Notes under the pieces: generated by a model
Databases searched by the model: none
What the model saw: the letters and a program-made list of their open reading frames with translations, nothing else
Told to the model about the DNA's origin: nothing
Position numbers and translations under genes: made by a program
Source: Spiroplasma endosymbiont of Clivina fossor
GTDB taxonomy: Bacteria; Bacillota_I; Bacilli_A; Mycoplasmatales; Nriv7
Length of the DNA: 64,000 bases
Direction: 5' to 3'
Assembly (NCBI RefSeq): GCF_964031115.1
Contig: NZ_OZ035006.1
Coordinates: 868,001-932,000 of the forward strand
In this document: positions 19,219 to 28,619 of the stretch, in pieces
Position numbering within the stretch: the first letter of the stretch is position 1
Layout of the letters: each line of letters begins with the position of its first letter

Positions 19219-19353
19219 TCATTGGGTAATAAACTATATTTTTGTAAAATTTGCATTACTTCTGTAATTGGCAATGTAACTATTTGTTCTTTATTGTTAT
19301 CATCAATTATTTTGGCAGTAATATTTCCTGTAATTTTTTGTTTTAAATTTAAT

Positions 19354-20421
19354 AGACTTCTTGCAAAATTAATATGATAATTATAATTTTTAAATTTAAA
19401 ATAAATATAAAAGTGTTATTAAAATAATTTTTAGATTATTTTTACAAATATTTTGTCATTAAAACATAATAAAAATTATTATTTACAATAAAAAAAGACT
19501 GAAATTTTAAATTATCAAATATATTTAAACTAATAGTTGTAAATTATAAATTGAAGCTATTAAATTAAATCTTAAAGCAAATCTTTTTCTACGATTTCGA
19601 TATTTTTCACTAATAATTTTAAATTTTTTAAGTATAGCAAAAACATTTTCAATAACAATTCTCATTTTTGAAATTCGCTCATTATTTTGCTTTTCTTCTT
19701 TATTTAAAGGGTTTTTCTTTGATTTTCTTTTAGGAATTAAAACATTATGATTAATTTTTTGTATGCCTTGATAACCTAAATCCACTAAAACAGTTGTTTC
19801 TGGTAAAAATTTAATTTTTGAATCTTTTAAAATTTTAAAGTCATGGTTTTTACCATAAGAAAAATCAGAACTAATAATTTTTTTACTATCTTTTTCAATT
19901 ATAACTTGTGTTTTTATTGTGTGTTTTTTCTTTTTTCCTGAGTAGTGCTGTTTTTGTCTTTTTTTGGGCGTTGGATTTGGCTTTCAGTTACATCAATTAT
20001 AACAGTCTTATCTTTGAAATAATCTTTTAATAGTGATTTTTGACCAGTAAGTTGTTGAAAATTAGGGTGTTTTATTAAAGTGTCTTCAATTCATTTGATA
20101 TTTCTATAACAACTACTTTCACTAATATCATAACTTTTTGCAATATGAAAATAAGTTCTATATTCTCTTCAATATTCTAAAGTCATTAAAATACGATTTT
20201 CTAATGATAATTTATTGGTTCTTCCGCGACGAAATCTCTTTTTTAATTCTTCTATTTTTAAAATTTCTAGCATTTTATTAAAAGTAGTATGTTTAATACC
20301 AGTTAATCTTAAAAAATTTTTATCACTTATTTGATTATTTTTTTTAAATTTCATTTAAATTCCACCTTTTTATTAAAAACAACAATTCAATTATATTTTA
20401 AATTAATTTTGCAAGAAGTCT
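19354..20421 (-). mobile_element. IS5-like element copy 2 (complete)
   Basis: 1068 bp, ends AGACTTCTTGCAAAATTAAT in inverted repeat, target duplication AAT at 19351-19353 and 20422-20424. The uninterrupted target AAATTTAATATAAC is visible in the paralogue at about 31853. Confidence 0.93.
19525..20354 (-). CDS. IS5-like transposase, two frames joined by -1 frameshift (276 aa)
   Basis: The first frame (MKFKKNNQISDKNFLRLTGI...) carries the helix-turn-helix region and the first catalytic Asp (VIIDVTESQIQRPKK), then stops after 146 residues. The second frame, one base back, carries SGKKKKHTIKTQV, LVDLGYQGIQ (second D) and RIVIENVFAILKKF (E) to the end. The overlap contains CCCAAAAAAAGAC, a good A_AAA_AAA slip site. 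The same arrangement in all undamaged copies argues for programmed frameshifting rather than decay; IS5-family relatives are known to use it. Confidence 0.8.
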
Positions 20422-21952
20422 AATATAACATTAGATGGAATTATTCTTACTGGATAAGTAATTTTTAATTTTTCATCGGGATTAAGTTCAAATTTATCAG
20501 CGGATTCCTTAAAAATACTTAAAATCATTTCTTGTTTTTGTTTATTTGTATTTGATAAATCAAATTCATTTGATAATACATTAATGATTTCAGAATTTTT
20601 ATTATTTATATTTGTAAAATCTGTTAATTTCATTTCATCATCAGAATTTATGTTTCAACCATTTAATTTATTTTCTTGTTTTGTTTTAGTTAATCCTGTT
20701 GTAATTTGAAATACTAATTTTGATTTCGAATTATATTCACAAGCAGGTACATTAAATGATCTTATATTTTGGGTTTTATTGATGATCTCTCTATCAGGAC
20801 ATACATTTTTAGGAACATTAGATCATAAAAATGAATTTTCTTTTCTTGTAACTTCAACATTTGAAAAAGTTAAATTATTAGTATCAATATTTTTTATTTC
20901 TTTAAATTTTAAATTAGGGTTTTCATCACGAAACTTAAAAAATACTGCTCTTTTAATTAATTCATTTAAATTAATAGCATCAACATCATCTTTATTTTTA
21001 ATTTTATAATTAACAGTAACTTCACCAAAATATTTACCATTGTCTTTTGCTTTAACTGTAGCTGATGTATCTGATGTATCTGATGCTGTTTTATTAATAA
21101 TTTCTAATTGTGATATATCTAAATCAGGATTTAAATAATTTAATTCATTTAAAATAATTTCATCATTAATAATGTTATTAAATCTTAAATTATTTATTTG
21201 AATAATAATATTTAAAAGCATTTTAGTTTTAGTTATTGCAAATGCATTACCACTTTTTTGTTCAATTATAATAGAACTAACTGCTTCATTTATACCATTT
21301 ATTTTATGTGGTTTTCATGAATTATCATCATGCATAAAATAAAGGCCATCATCTGTCGCGAAATAAAGACTATTAGCTTTTACACTATCAGAAATATCAT
21401 TTTGATGAACAGATATAGAATTAATAAATCCTGATATTTCAATAATTTTTCTAGCACCATAATTACCAGGTGTATTACTAATAAAATAAGATTTTCCTGT
21501 TTTAGTTATTGCAAATGCATTACCACTTATTGGTGCAATTGTAACAAAAATAACTGCTTCATTTATACCATTTATTTTTTGGACTCTTCAATCTGCTCCC
21601 ATAAAATAAAGGCCATCATTTGTTGCAAAATAAAGACTATTAGCTATGGTTGTACCAACAGTATTTGAAAAAATAGCAATATGATTAACTGATCTTGTTA
21701 TTTCATTAATTTGTCTAACATTAAAATTATCTTTATTAATAAAATAAGATTTTCCTGTTTTAGTTATTGCAAATGCATTACCACTTTTTTGTTCAATTAT
21801 AATAGAACTAACTGCTTCATTTATACCATTTATTTTATGTGGTTTTCATGAATTATCATCATGCATAAAATAAAGGCCATCATCTGTCGCGAAATAAAGA
21901 CTATTAGCTTTTACACTATCAGAAATATCATTTTGATAAACAGATATAGAAT

Positions 21953-23020
21953 AGACTTCTTGCAAAATTAATATGATAATTATAATTTTTAAATTTAAAA
22001 TAAATATAAAAGTGTTATTAAAATAATTTTTAGATTATTTTTACAAATATTTTGTCATTAAAACATAATAAAAATTATTATTTACAATAAAAAAAGACTG
22101 AAATTTTAAATTATCAAATATATTTAAACTAATAGTTGTAAATTATAAATTGAAGCTATTAAATTAAATCTTAAAGCAAATCTTTTTCTACGATTTCGAT
22201 ATTTTTCACTAATAATTTTAAATTTTTTAAGTATAGCAAAAACATTTTCAATAACAATTCTCATTTTTGAAATTCGCTCATTATTTTGCTTTTCTTCTTT
22301 ATTTAAAGGGTTTTTCTTTGATTTTCTTTTAGGAATTAAAACATTATGATTAATTTTTTGTATGCCTTGATAACCTAAATCCACTAAAACAGTTGTTTCT
22401 GGTAAAAATTTAATTTTTGAATCTTTTAAAATTTTAAAGTCATGGTTTTTACCATAAGAAAAATCAGAACTAATAATTTTTTTACTATCTTTTTCAATTA
22501 TAACTTGTGTTTTTATTGTGTGTTTTTTCTTTTTTCCTGAGTAGTGCTGTTTTTGTCTTTTTTTGGGCGTTGGATTTGGCTTTCAGTTACATCAATTATA
22601 ACAGTCTTATCTTTGAAATAATCTTTTAATAGTGATTTTTGACCAGTAAGTTGTTGAAAATTAGGGTGTTTTATTAAAGTGTCTTCAATTCATTTGATAT
22701 TTCTATAACAACTACTTTCACTAATATCATAACTTTTTGCAATATGAAAATAAGTTCTATATTCTCTTCAATATTCTAAAGTCATTAAAATACGATTTTC
22801 TAATGATAATTTATTGGTTCTTCCGCGACGAAATCTCTTTTTTAATTCTTCTATTTTTAAAATTTCTAGCATTTTATTAAAAGTAGTATGTTTAATACCA
22901 GTTAATCTTAAAAAATTTTTATCACTTATTTGATTATTTTTTTTAAATTTCATTTAAATTCTACCTTTTTATTAAAAACAACAATTCAATTATATTTTAA
23001 ATTAATTTTGCAAGAAGTCT
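21953..23020 (-). mobile_element. IS5-like element copy 3 (complete, at a rearrangement junction)
   Basis: 1068 bp with intact ends. The left flank is the propeller gene and the right flank the 3' part of an IS1595-like copy. The flanks are not two halves of one target, so the chromosome was probably joined here by recombination between two IS5-like copies. Confidence 0.9.
22124..22953 (-). CDS. IS5-like transposase, -1 frameshift type (276 aa)
   Basis: Same two-frame structure and slip site as the copy at 19525-20354; first frame from 22953, second frame ending at 22124. No extra damage seen. Confidence 0.78.
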
Positions 23021-24056
23021 AATATCGCTGTTTGTTGGTTTGGAGTTAAACCCTTCCCTTATGTTGGTATTTTCATTTTCAGAGATTTAAATAATTTTGA
23101 ATATTAGTAAAACCTAAACCATGATAATGAATTAAGACTTCTTTAAGACTAGATTGTAATTTACTGATTTTATTTAAGTTACGATAACTAGCTTCAGGAT
23201 TAATTGTTGTTTTAGTTACACATAAAGTAGAATTTGTTTGTTTTGCTACTAAAAAATATAATTTTTGCATATCAGAAGTAATAATTGAATTTTCGTTAAT
23301 TAATTCTTTGTTCATATTTTCAATAACTCATTGTTTTTGTAAACGTTTGGTGTTTGTGGATTTAACATAAATATTGTTATTATTATCAATTGCCATTTGA
23401 ATACAGCATTTAGTATTAGTTGCGAATGGGTCAAGGTGAATTCTTCGTGGATTAGTTTTATATTTGAAATTTTCTTTATGGATTTCTTTAATAAATGTTT
23501 CATCGATTTGGATTTTACCAGATAATTTTTTAAATTTTAATTGGGTATTTTCTAATTGTTTTGATTTCATTAATTTTTGACGATTATATCAAGCAGTTTT
23601 TAATGTAGTTTTAATAAAACGAGAAATTGTTTTACTAGATTGCCCCAGCAATGAAATTTGAATCAATAAATTTCATTGTTCATAATTTAAATGACTTCAA
23701 TAAATAAAATGATTACGAAAAGCGTCAAAACTTGCACGGCAATTTTTACATAAATATTTTTGTTTTCCTTCTGAATTATGTCCATTTTTAACGCAATGGT
23801 AAGATTCACATTTAGGGCATTTAAAATACCTTGCGCTCTAAATTTTTGATTAATTTCATTTAACCGTTTTTGTTTTTTTATTAATTCTGCTTGTTGTTTG
23901 ACTTTTTCATAAAATTCTAAAAATTGATCATCTGTTAAAGTATTTACTAGTTCTTGAATTATTTTTTCCATAATTATTATCCACCTCTATCATATTAAAA
24001 ATATACCTAAAATTAAGTATATTCAATAAATATCAAGAGTTTTCGACAAAATTAAA
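23021..24056 (-). mobile_element. IS1595-like element copy 4, 3'-truncated and frameshifted
   Basis: The 5' end and leader are at 24056. The transposase starts at 23971, but an extra AA near 23824 (in the codons before CPKC) shifts the frame, so only about 50 residues are correct. The 3' terminal about 110 bp is replaced by the IS5-like copy 3, which sits at AAT in the sequence corresponding to ATAATACCGCTG. A 5-bp variant (CCCTTCCCTTATG) near 23055 is shared with 62208-63013. Confidence 0.85.
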
Positions 24057-24240
24057 CAAAAAATTATTAATTTTATTAAATTTTCACTAATTATATAAAT
24101 TTATGTTTTCTATATTTATTCGTATATACAATAATACCTTTATTAATTCAACTATCATCATTTTTCTTATTATATTTATTTCATAATGAATTTTTATATA
24201 TTTCTTTTCTGATTTCTATTTCTGAATTAATATTTTCATT
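24057..24240 (-). mobile_element. 3' fragment of ISLre2-type element
   Basis: The complement matches the last about 60 codons and tail of the transposase at 33976-35358 (NENINSEIEIRKEIYKNSLW...). It is truncated at 24240 by the second IS5-like element. Remnant only. Confidence 0.75.
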
Positions 24241-24538
24241 AAACTTGGTACATAACTATAACTAGCTTAATTCAAAATTATATATTCCTGAAATTAAGTT
24301 AAATCGTAATCCAAATCTTCTAATCTTATTGCGATAACGATAAACTAGTATTTTAAATCTTTTTAATCTAGCAAAAACATGTTCAATGACAATTCTAACT
24401 TTACTTAAAAAGCTATTATATTCCTTTTTATCTGGATTTAAAGGATTATTTTTACTCTTTTTAATTGGCAATAATGTATTTTTATGAACATTTTGCAAAC
24501 CTTGATATCCTGAATCGGCAATTAATTCTAATTTTGGA
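24241..24538 (-). mobile_element. 3' fragment of a second IS5-like element
   Basis: The minus strand encodes the C-terminal part of an IS5-family transposase distinct from the main one: LIADSGYQGLQNVHKNTLLP, then KVRIVIEHVFARLKRFKILV and a stop at 24262-24264. The element end reads ACTTGGTACATAACTATAAC. It is cut at 24538, where provirus B begins. Confidence 0.8.
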
Positions 24539-25047
24539 TGGACGCATAAAGTTTTGTTAGGTAGTAAAATATTTGAATAAGTATTAAGGCGGTCAGCAAT
24601 GATTGTCTTTTTATTTTATAAGGTGTTAAAAATTTGTTCTTTGAAAATTAAATACAAGTGAATTAATAATGTTGGTATGTATTAAAGCACGATAAATTAT
24701 GGGTGGTCGCCATAACCGAAAGAAGTTTACCAGTTAATAGATAACATCCTATTAGCTATAGCAATTTGTTTCGTTTTGCAATAAAAAAATGAATGGGTGG
24801 ATTTCCTAAAAATATACACGCTATTAAATTAGTTCCAAGGGTAGGATGCGGATATTAAAGTGTAGAAATTTCTATATAGGGGTATGCTAAGTTTAAAATT
24901 ATTAAAATCTTTATCTAATTAAAAAACAAAATTTACTAACAAAGCTTGTTAAACACTTAAATCTGCGATATATAAGTGTTTAAAAAACTAAGTTAACTAA
25001 AACTTAGTTAATATAACTTAGTTTATCTATAAGAAAGGTAATTTATT
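24539..25047 (+). promoter_or_regulatory. provirus B left edge and intergenic region (putative origin and promoter)
   Basis: 24541-24580 keeps the last codons of the upstream viral ORF (THKVLLG, then stop). The following 470 bp has no gene and matches 13365-13844 of provirus A. Hairpins: AAACACTTA / TAAGTGTTT at 24951-24981 and AACTAAGTT / AACTTAGTT at 24986-25009, then TAATATAACTTAG and AAGAAAGGT before the first gene. Conserved hairpins and position suggest the ssDNA replication origin plus promoter. Confidence 0.6.
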
Positions 25048-25374
25048 ATGAAAAACATTGAAAACATTTTCTTAAATACTAAGAAATATCTTTTAAAAGA
25101 AACACAAAACGCAATGTTTATTAAAGCACCAAAAATTCCATGATTTAATGAACAAATCGGCATTTGGTTTCCAAAGCGATTTGTTTATAAAGGAAAATAT
25201 GAAAATTCGATTTGCATCGGAATAATAAAAGATAGTAAATATCAAATAATTTCAATTAATCAAAAAGAAAATGAAACCAAATTAATTAAGGGGCAAGAAT
25301 TATTAAGTTTCTTCATTGCCGAAAAAGAAAACAACAAAAAAGATATAAATTATAACTATTTTAAAGGAGTTTAA
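25048..25374 (+). CDS. provirus B soluble protein, first gene (108 aa)
   Basis: Near-identical to 13038-13364 of provirus A. No signal or membrane segment; charged C-terminus (FIAEKENNKKDINYNYFKGV). The start is fixed by AAGAAAGG 9 nt upstream. Possibly the phage ssDNA-binding protein by position; no recognised motif. Confidence 0.65.
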
Positions 25375-25376
25375 AA

Positions 25377-25598
25377 ATGAATATTGCGATTGGATTAATA
25401 TTTATTATTATCAGCATCATGCTATTAGCATATTTTGCTTATAAAATTTATGCCAAAATAAAAATTAGAATTAAATATAAAAATGCCATTAAAAATAATA
25501 CTGGTAATTTCACGAAAGACGAAAAAGTATTTATTGCTCGTTTTGAGGAATGAGTTAAATCTCCTAATTCAAAAGAAAATAACGCGGATAAAAAATAA
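25377..25598 (+). CDS. provirus B single-TM protein (73 aa)
   Basis: The first TM helix is at residues 3-25 with a basic tail behind; one residue differs from A near the end (VKSPNS against VKAPNS). Two nt separate it from the gene before, and its stop overlaps the next start. Confidence 0.7.
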
Positions 25599-25759
25599 TG
25601 TTTTGAGAAATTATTATGGAATTCTTAAAACTGTTTATTCCGATAGAAAAAATGCCTGCACAAGTTGCGTTTATTGCCGGATTAATTATTATCATTACTT
25701 TTCTTTTCGCATTAATTTCAATTATGTATTTACCAATAAAAATGATTTTTGGGAGATAA
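25598..25759 (+). CDS. provirus B single-TM protein (53 aa)
   Basis: MFWEIIMEFLKLFIPIEKMP followed by a hydrophobic helix and MYLPIKMIFGR. The start overlaps the preceding TAA as TAATG. An internal Met at codon 7 could be the real start. Confidence 0.65.
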
Positions 25760-25762
25760 AAA

Positions 25763-25993
25763 ATGACAATAAACTTAAAAGAATTTAATTGAGAACAAAT
25801 TAAACAAACTTTCTGAGATTTATTTATTCAAATTACAACTATTCCGGCTCACATTACTGGTGGTAAAGAAATTAAATTAAACGAAGCGCCACTTTGACTT
25901 TTAATAGCAAACATTGCTTTTTGATTCTTAACAGCGATTATGGTGTGATTTATTCTAATGCTCCTTTGAAAAACCATATCAGTATTTAGATAG
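25763..25993 (+). CDS. provirus B membrane protein (76 aa)
   Basis: Same protein as 12419-12649, but with IKLNEAP where A has IDLTQET; a local divergent patch in an otherwise identical gene suggests recombination between viral lineages. Two hydrophobic segments, many Trp coded by TGA. Confidence 0.7.
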
Positions 25994-26004
25994 GGAAAAA
26001 ATTA

Positions 26005-26139
26005 ATGTCAAGAAGTTACATTCTGATGCATTCCCAAAGAAATTCAAAATTAATTAGGAAAAAATACAATCGTGTTAAGGTTAACCGTGGTTTTAACAAA
26101 TTTAAGAAAAACTTTGAATATAAATGATGAATGTTTTAA
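26005..26139 (+). CDS. provirus B small basic protein (44 aa)
   Basis: Lys/Arg-rich, no membrane segment, ends FEYKWWMF with both Trp as TGA. Candidate DNA-binding virion protein; inferred from charge only. Confidence 0.6.
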
Positions 26140-26158
26140 AAAGAAAGGGGGTGATTAT

Positions 26159-26401
26159 ATGATTGGAACTTTCTTAACAGAAGTACCAGCAGTAACAAAG
26201 ATAACAGCTAGTGACGCGATGACTAAATTATGAAATGCGATTATAACAGCGTTTACTAAAATGTGAGAAATTATTGCTGTTAATATGCCACAAGTCGGTA
26301 ACTTCTTTGCTGACTACTGAATCTTCATTTTTCCATTTATTTTGGCAATATTCTTTATTTGCTTTAAAATGTTTGAAAAATTACTTGGAGCAGTACGCTA
26401 A
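26159..26401 (+). CDS. provirus B major coat protein candidate (80 aa)
   Basis: MIGTFLTEVPAVTKITASDA, then an amphipathic stretch and a single long TM (YWIFIFPFILAIFFICFKMF). Preceded by AAGAAAGGGGGTGAT, the strongest ribosome-binding site in the provirus, as expected for a highly expressed coat subunit. Residues 7-15 differ from A, the rest is identical. Confidence 0.75.
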
Positions 26402-26425
26402 CAAAAAAATAAAGTGAGGTGCAAG

Positions 26426-27409
26426 ATGAAATTTTGCAAATGAATAATAGAAAAAAATAACCATTTTATTGAATTGAATCGCACCTCATTTTTAATTTTA
26501 TGACATTGCGGAGCAATTTGATATATTTACAACGGTTATTTTAAAAATATTGTAAGCTATTTATTTTTAGCAGGTTGTATTTTAATTTTTCTTTTTAAAA
26601 TCGGTAATTTAACACAAATTAACAAAGTTATTAATTTCTTAAAAAATTCACCATTAAATATTGTGATTGGTTCATTAGGAACTGGAAAAACTGCTTTTCT
26701 AGTATATGCATCAAAATTACTAAAAAAGAAGAAATATCACATCGCATCAACATTTCCATTACTAGAAACCCAAAAATTAAGTTTAGGTCATATGGGATTA
26801 TTAGATTTTGATTATCCGGTATTGCCAGACAAAACCTTACTTTTATGAGATGAAACCAACTTATTTTTAGAAGGTACTGATTGAGAAAAAAATAATACCA
26901 AAAACGAGGAAACCGGTATCCAAGAATATTTCGCTCTGGCACGGCATTTTGGTCATATTGTTCTGGCTAGCGGTCAAAGAGATAAACATATTTGAGTTAA
27001 AGTTCGTGATATTGCCAATAATGTGATTGTGGGAATTCGCAAAAAAACCGTTAATATTTTTCGGCCCTACTTAAAAGTCATCTATGGTACCTTTACGAGC
27101 ATTGAAGAATATGAACGCTGACGAAACACCTTAATTGATGCTAAAAATAGCAAAAAAGGTCGTCGCATTAAATACCGTGATATCCCTGAACTTGATATTT
27201 ATTTTTTTAAACTAAAAATTCCTTTACCAATACTTAACACTTACAATTCTTTTTACCTAGCTTTTTTAAGAGATTACTTAAATGCAAAAGTAAATCCTGA
27301 CTATGAAGACAAATACTATACTGACACAGCAATTGATTTAGAAGATTTAGAATATTTAAAAATGGATAAATTTAGCAAATTTTTAAGAAAAATGAAAGAA
27401 AAGGAATAA
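26426..27409 (+). CDS. provirus B Zot/pI-like assembly ATPase (327 aa)
   Basis: Same architecture as 11000-11983: N-terminal hydrophobic segments, Walker A GSLGTGKT, Walker-B-like LLLWDETN, conserved LASGQRDKHIWVKVRDIANN. Very few substitutions relative to A (for example KKTVN against KKPVN). Frame open throughout with UGA as Trp. Filamentous phage extrusion motor by family resemblance. Confidence 0.85.
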
Positions 27410-27415
27410 TAAAAA

Positions 27416-27736
27416 ATGGAAAATCTCGCAAAAATGGCCGACTTTCTCGCTCAAATGCTTTATAAAGTTTTTGACTTAATTTGAAGTTTAGAAGTGCCAG
27501 GAACAAATATTCAATTAATATTTCCTTTGTTCTTAACGCTGGCTGTAGAATTTCTTATGGCAATTATTCTTGGATTTGGTAGTCAACAAGTTAATTTAGA
27601 AAAACAACGCCAATATGCGGTTAAAAATAAAGGGCGGTTAAGTGCGTGAGGAAAAACTAAAAAACAAATAAAACCAATAAATCCAAATAAAATTAATTGA
27701 AAACAAAGAAATAAAAAAACAAAACAAGGTAACTAA
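27416..27736 (+). CDS. provirus B membrane protein (106 aa)
   Basis: One central TM (NIQLIFPLFLTLAVEFLMAI) and a long basic tail. The tail is about 12 residues longer than in A (extra NPNKINWKQRNKK-like stretch). The start lies 7 nt after the ATPase stop. Confidence 0.72.
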
Positions 27737-27738
27737 CG

Positions 27739-27987
27739 ATGTTTAAACTAATTATTATTTTTATCTTAATAACTGTTCTTGGACTATTAGCTGGTAGTCA
27801 TTTTGAAACTTTAACAAACTATATTAGCGAAGGCCTTGCGAATTTCCAAAAGTTTATTACTAGCAATTTAACAATTTTAGAACTATTTAAACCAATGGCT
27901 CGGACATTTTCACAACATCCAATCTTCACCATTCTTGGCGTTACTTGTGTACTGATTGCCTTATTTATTGTGATTAAAGGTAGATAA
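27739..27987 (+). CDS. provirus B small two-TM protein (82 aa)
   Basis: Sequence identical to the product of 10455-10703. Two hydrophobic helices at the ends, amphipathic middle (LTNYISEGLANFQKFITSNL). It directly follows the 106-aa gene. Confidence 0.75.
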   Translation: MFKLIIIFILITVLGLLAGSHFETLTNYISEGLANFQKFITSNLTILELFKPMARTFSQHPIFTILGVTCVLIALFIVIKGR

Positions 27988-27991
27988 AAAA

Positions 27992-28111
27992 ATGGAAAAA
28001 TGAACTAAAAAACAAGAATTAGAAATAGAAAATGACAAATTAAAAATTGTTAATGTCATATTAGAAAATAGTGTTAATACTCTTAAATACATAAATAATG
28101 GAAAAAAATAA
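27992..28111 (+). CDS. provirus B short coiled-coil-like protein (39 aa)
   Basis: MEKWTKKQELEIENDKLKIV and on: charged, heptad-like, then TAA. Downstream to 28220 a second frame, without its own start, continues the same character (LELEKRNSVHIDEKSELVIE) in frame with the next gene, so the original gene may have been longer and is now broken. No counterpart in A. Confidence 0.45.
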
Positions 28112-28220
28112 ATAAATTTTAGAACTAGAAAAGCGAAATAGTGTTCATATAGATGAGAAATCAGAACTAGTTATTGAAAATGAAAAATTAAAAATTTTTA
28201 AACACGAAAGGAAAACTAAA

Positions 28221-28604
28221 ATGAAAAAAATTTTAGGCAAATTATTTAAAAAAGATAATTCAAAAGAAAAAACGCCATTAAGATTAAGGATTAAAAATTC
28301 TTTTAAAAAGCAGTGGTTAAAAGTATCATTAAGTATCATTTTCATCTTTATAAGCTTATTAATTTGTGCATTAACAGTAATCGATACTAAATGAATAACC
28401 GGAACAAGTGACGAATTTAATAATTTTATGAATGAAGAGATGGTTAAATTCTTTGGCAAGTTCAATAGTGGTATTATGCTAGCAGGAATATTTGTTTTTT
28501 GATGAGGCGGAGCAATATATTTTGCAATTAAATTTGAAAAATTAATCCGCTTTATTATTCAAAAAATTAAAGAAAAAAGAACAATGAAAAATAAAATATT
28601 TTAA
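28221..28604 (+). CDS. provirus B two-TM protein (127 aa)
   Basis: A basic N-terminus (MKKILGKLFKKDNSKEKTPL), TM1 (LSIIFIFISLLICALTVI), a loop with NEEMVKFFGKFNSG, TM2 (IMLAGIFVFWWGGAIYFAI) and a basic tail KEKRTMKNKIF. The equivalent in A is frameshifted; C has a 127-aa gene in the same place (56773-57156). In A the same tail belongs to an additional gene (9794-10066), so B appears to have lost DNA between two similar KLIRFI..KI sequences. Confidence 0.7.
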
Positions 28605-28619
28605 AAAGGAGTGATAAAA

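Larger units (their letters stand above)
17956..21952 (-). pseudogene. propeller-type surface protein with long (type II) repeats, split by two IS elements
   Basis: Fragments at 21952-20422, 19353-19219 and 18072-17956 make one gene once the two insertions are removed. The N-terminal part (start lost at 21952) has repeats of about 88 residues with KANSLYFATDDGLYFMHDDN, KINGINEAVSSIIIEQ and SGNAFAITKTGKSYFI; a 177-residue period is nearly identical at DNA level. It then carries the same C-terminal domain as the 40-residue-repeat genes (LNELNYLNPDLDISQLEII to the end TNTVTTIV), with a small insertion containing SDTSDTSATV. So different repeat arrays share one C-terminal module. The reading frame before the insertions is open. 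No intact protein can be made. Confidence 0.75.

Noticed and set aside
28611-28613. GTG start for the provirus B attachment protein
   Set aside because: It overlaps the AAGGAG Shine-Dalgarno site; the ATG at 28620 has correct spacing and matches provirus A.
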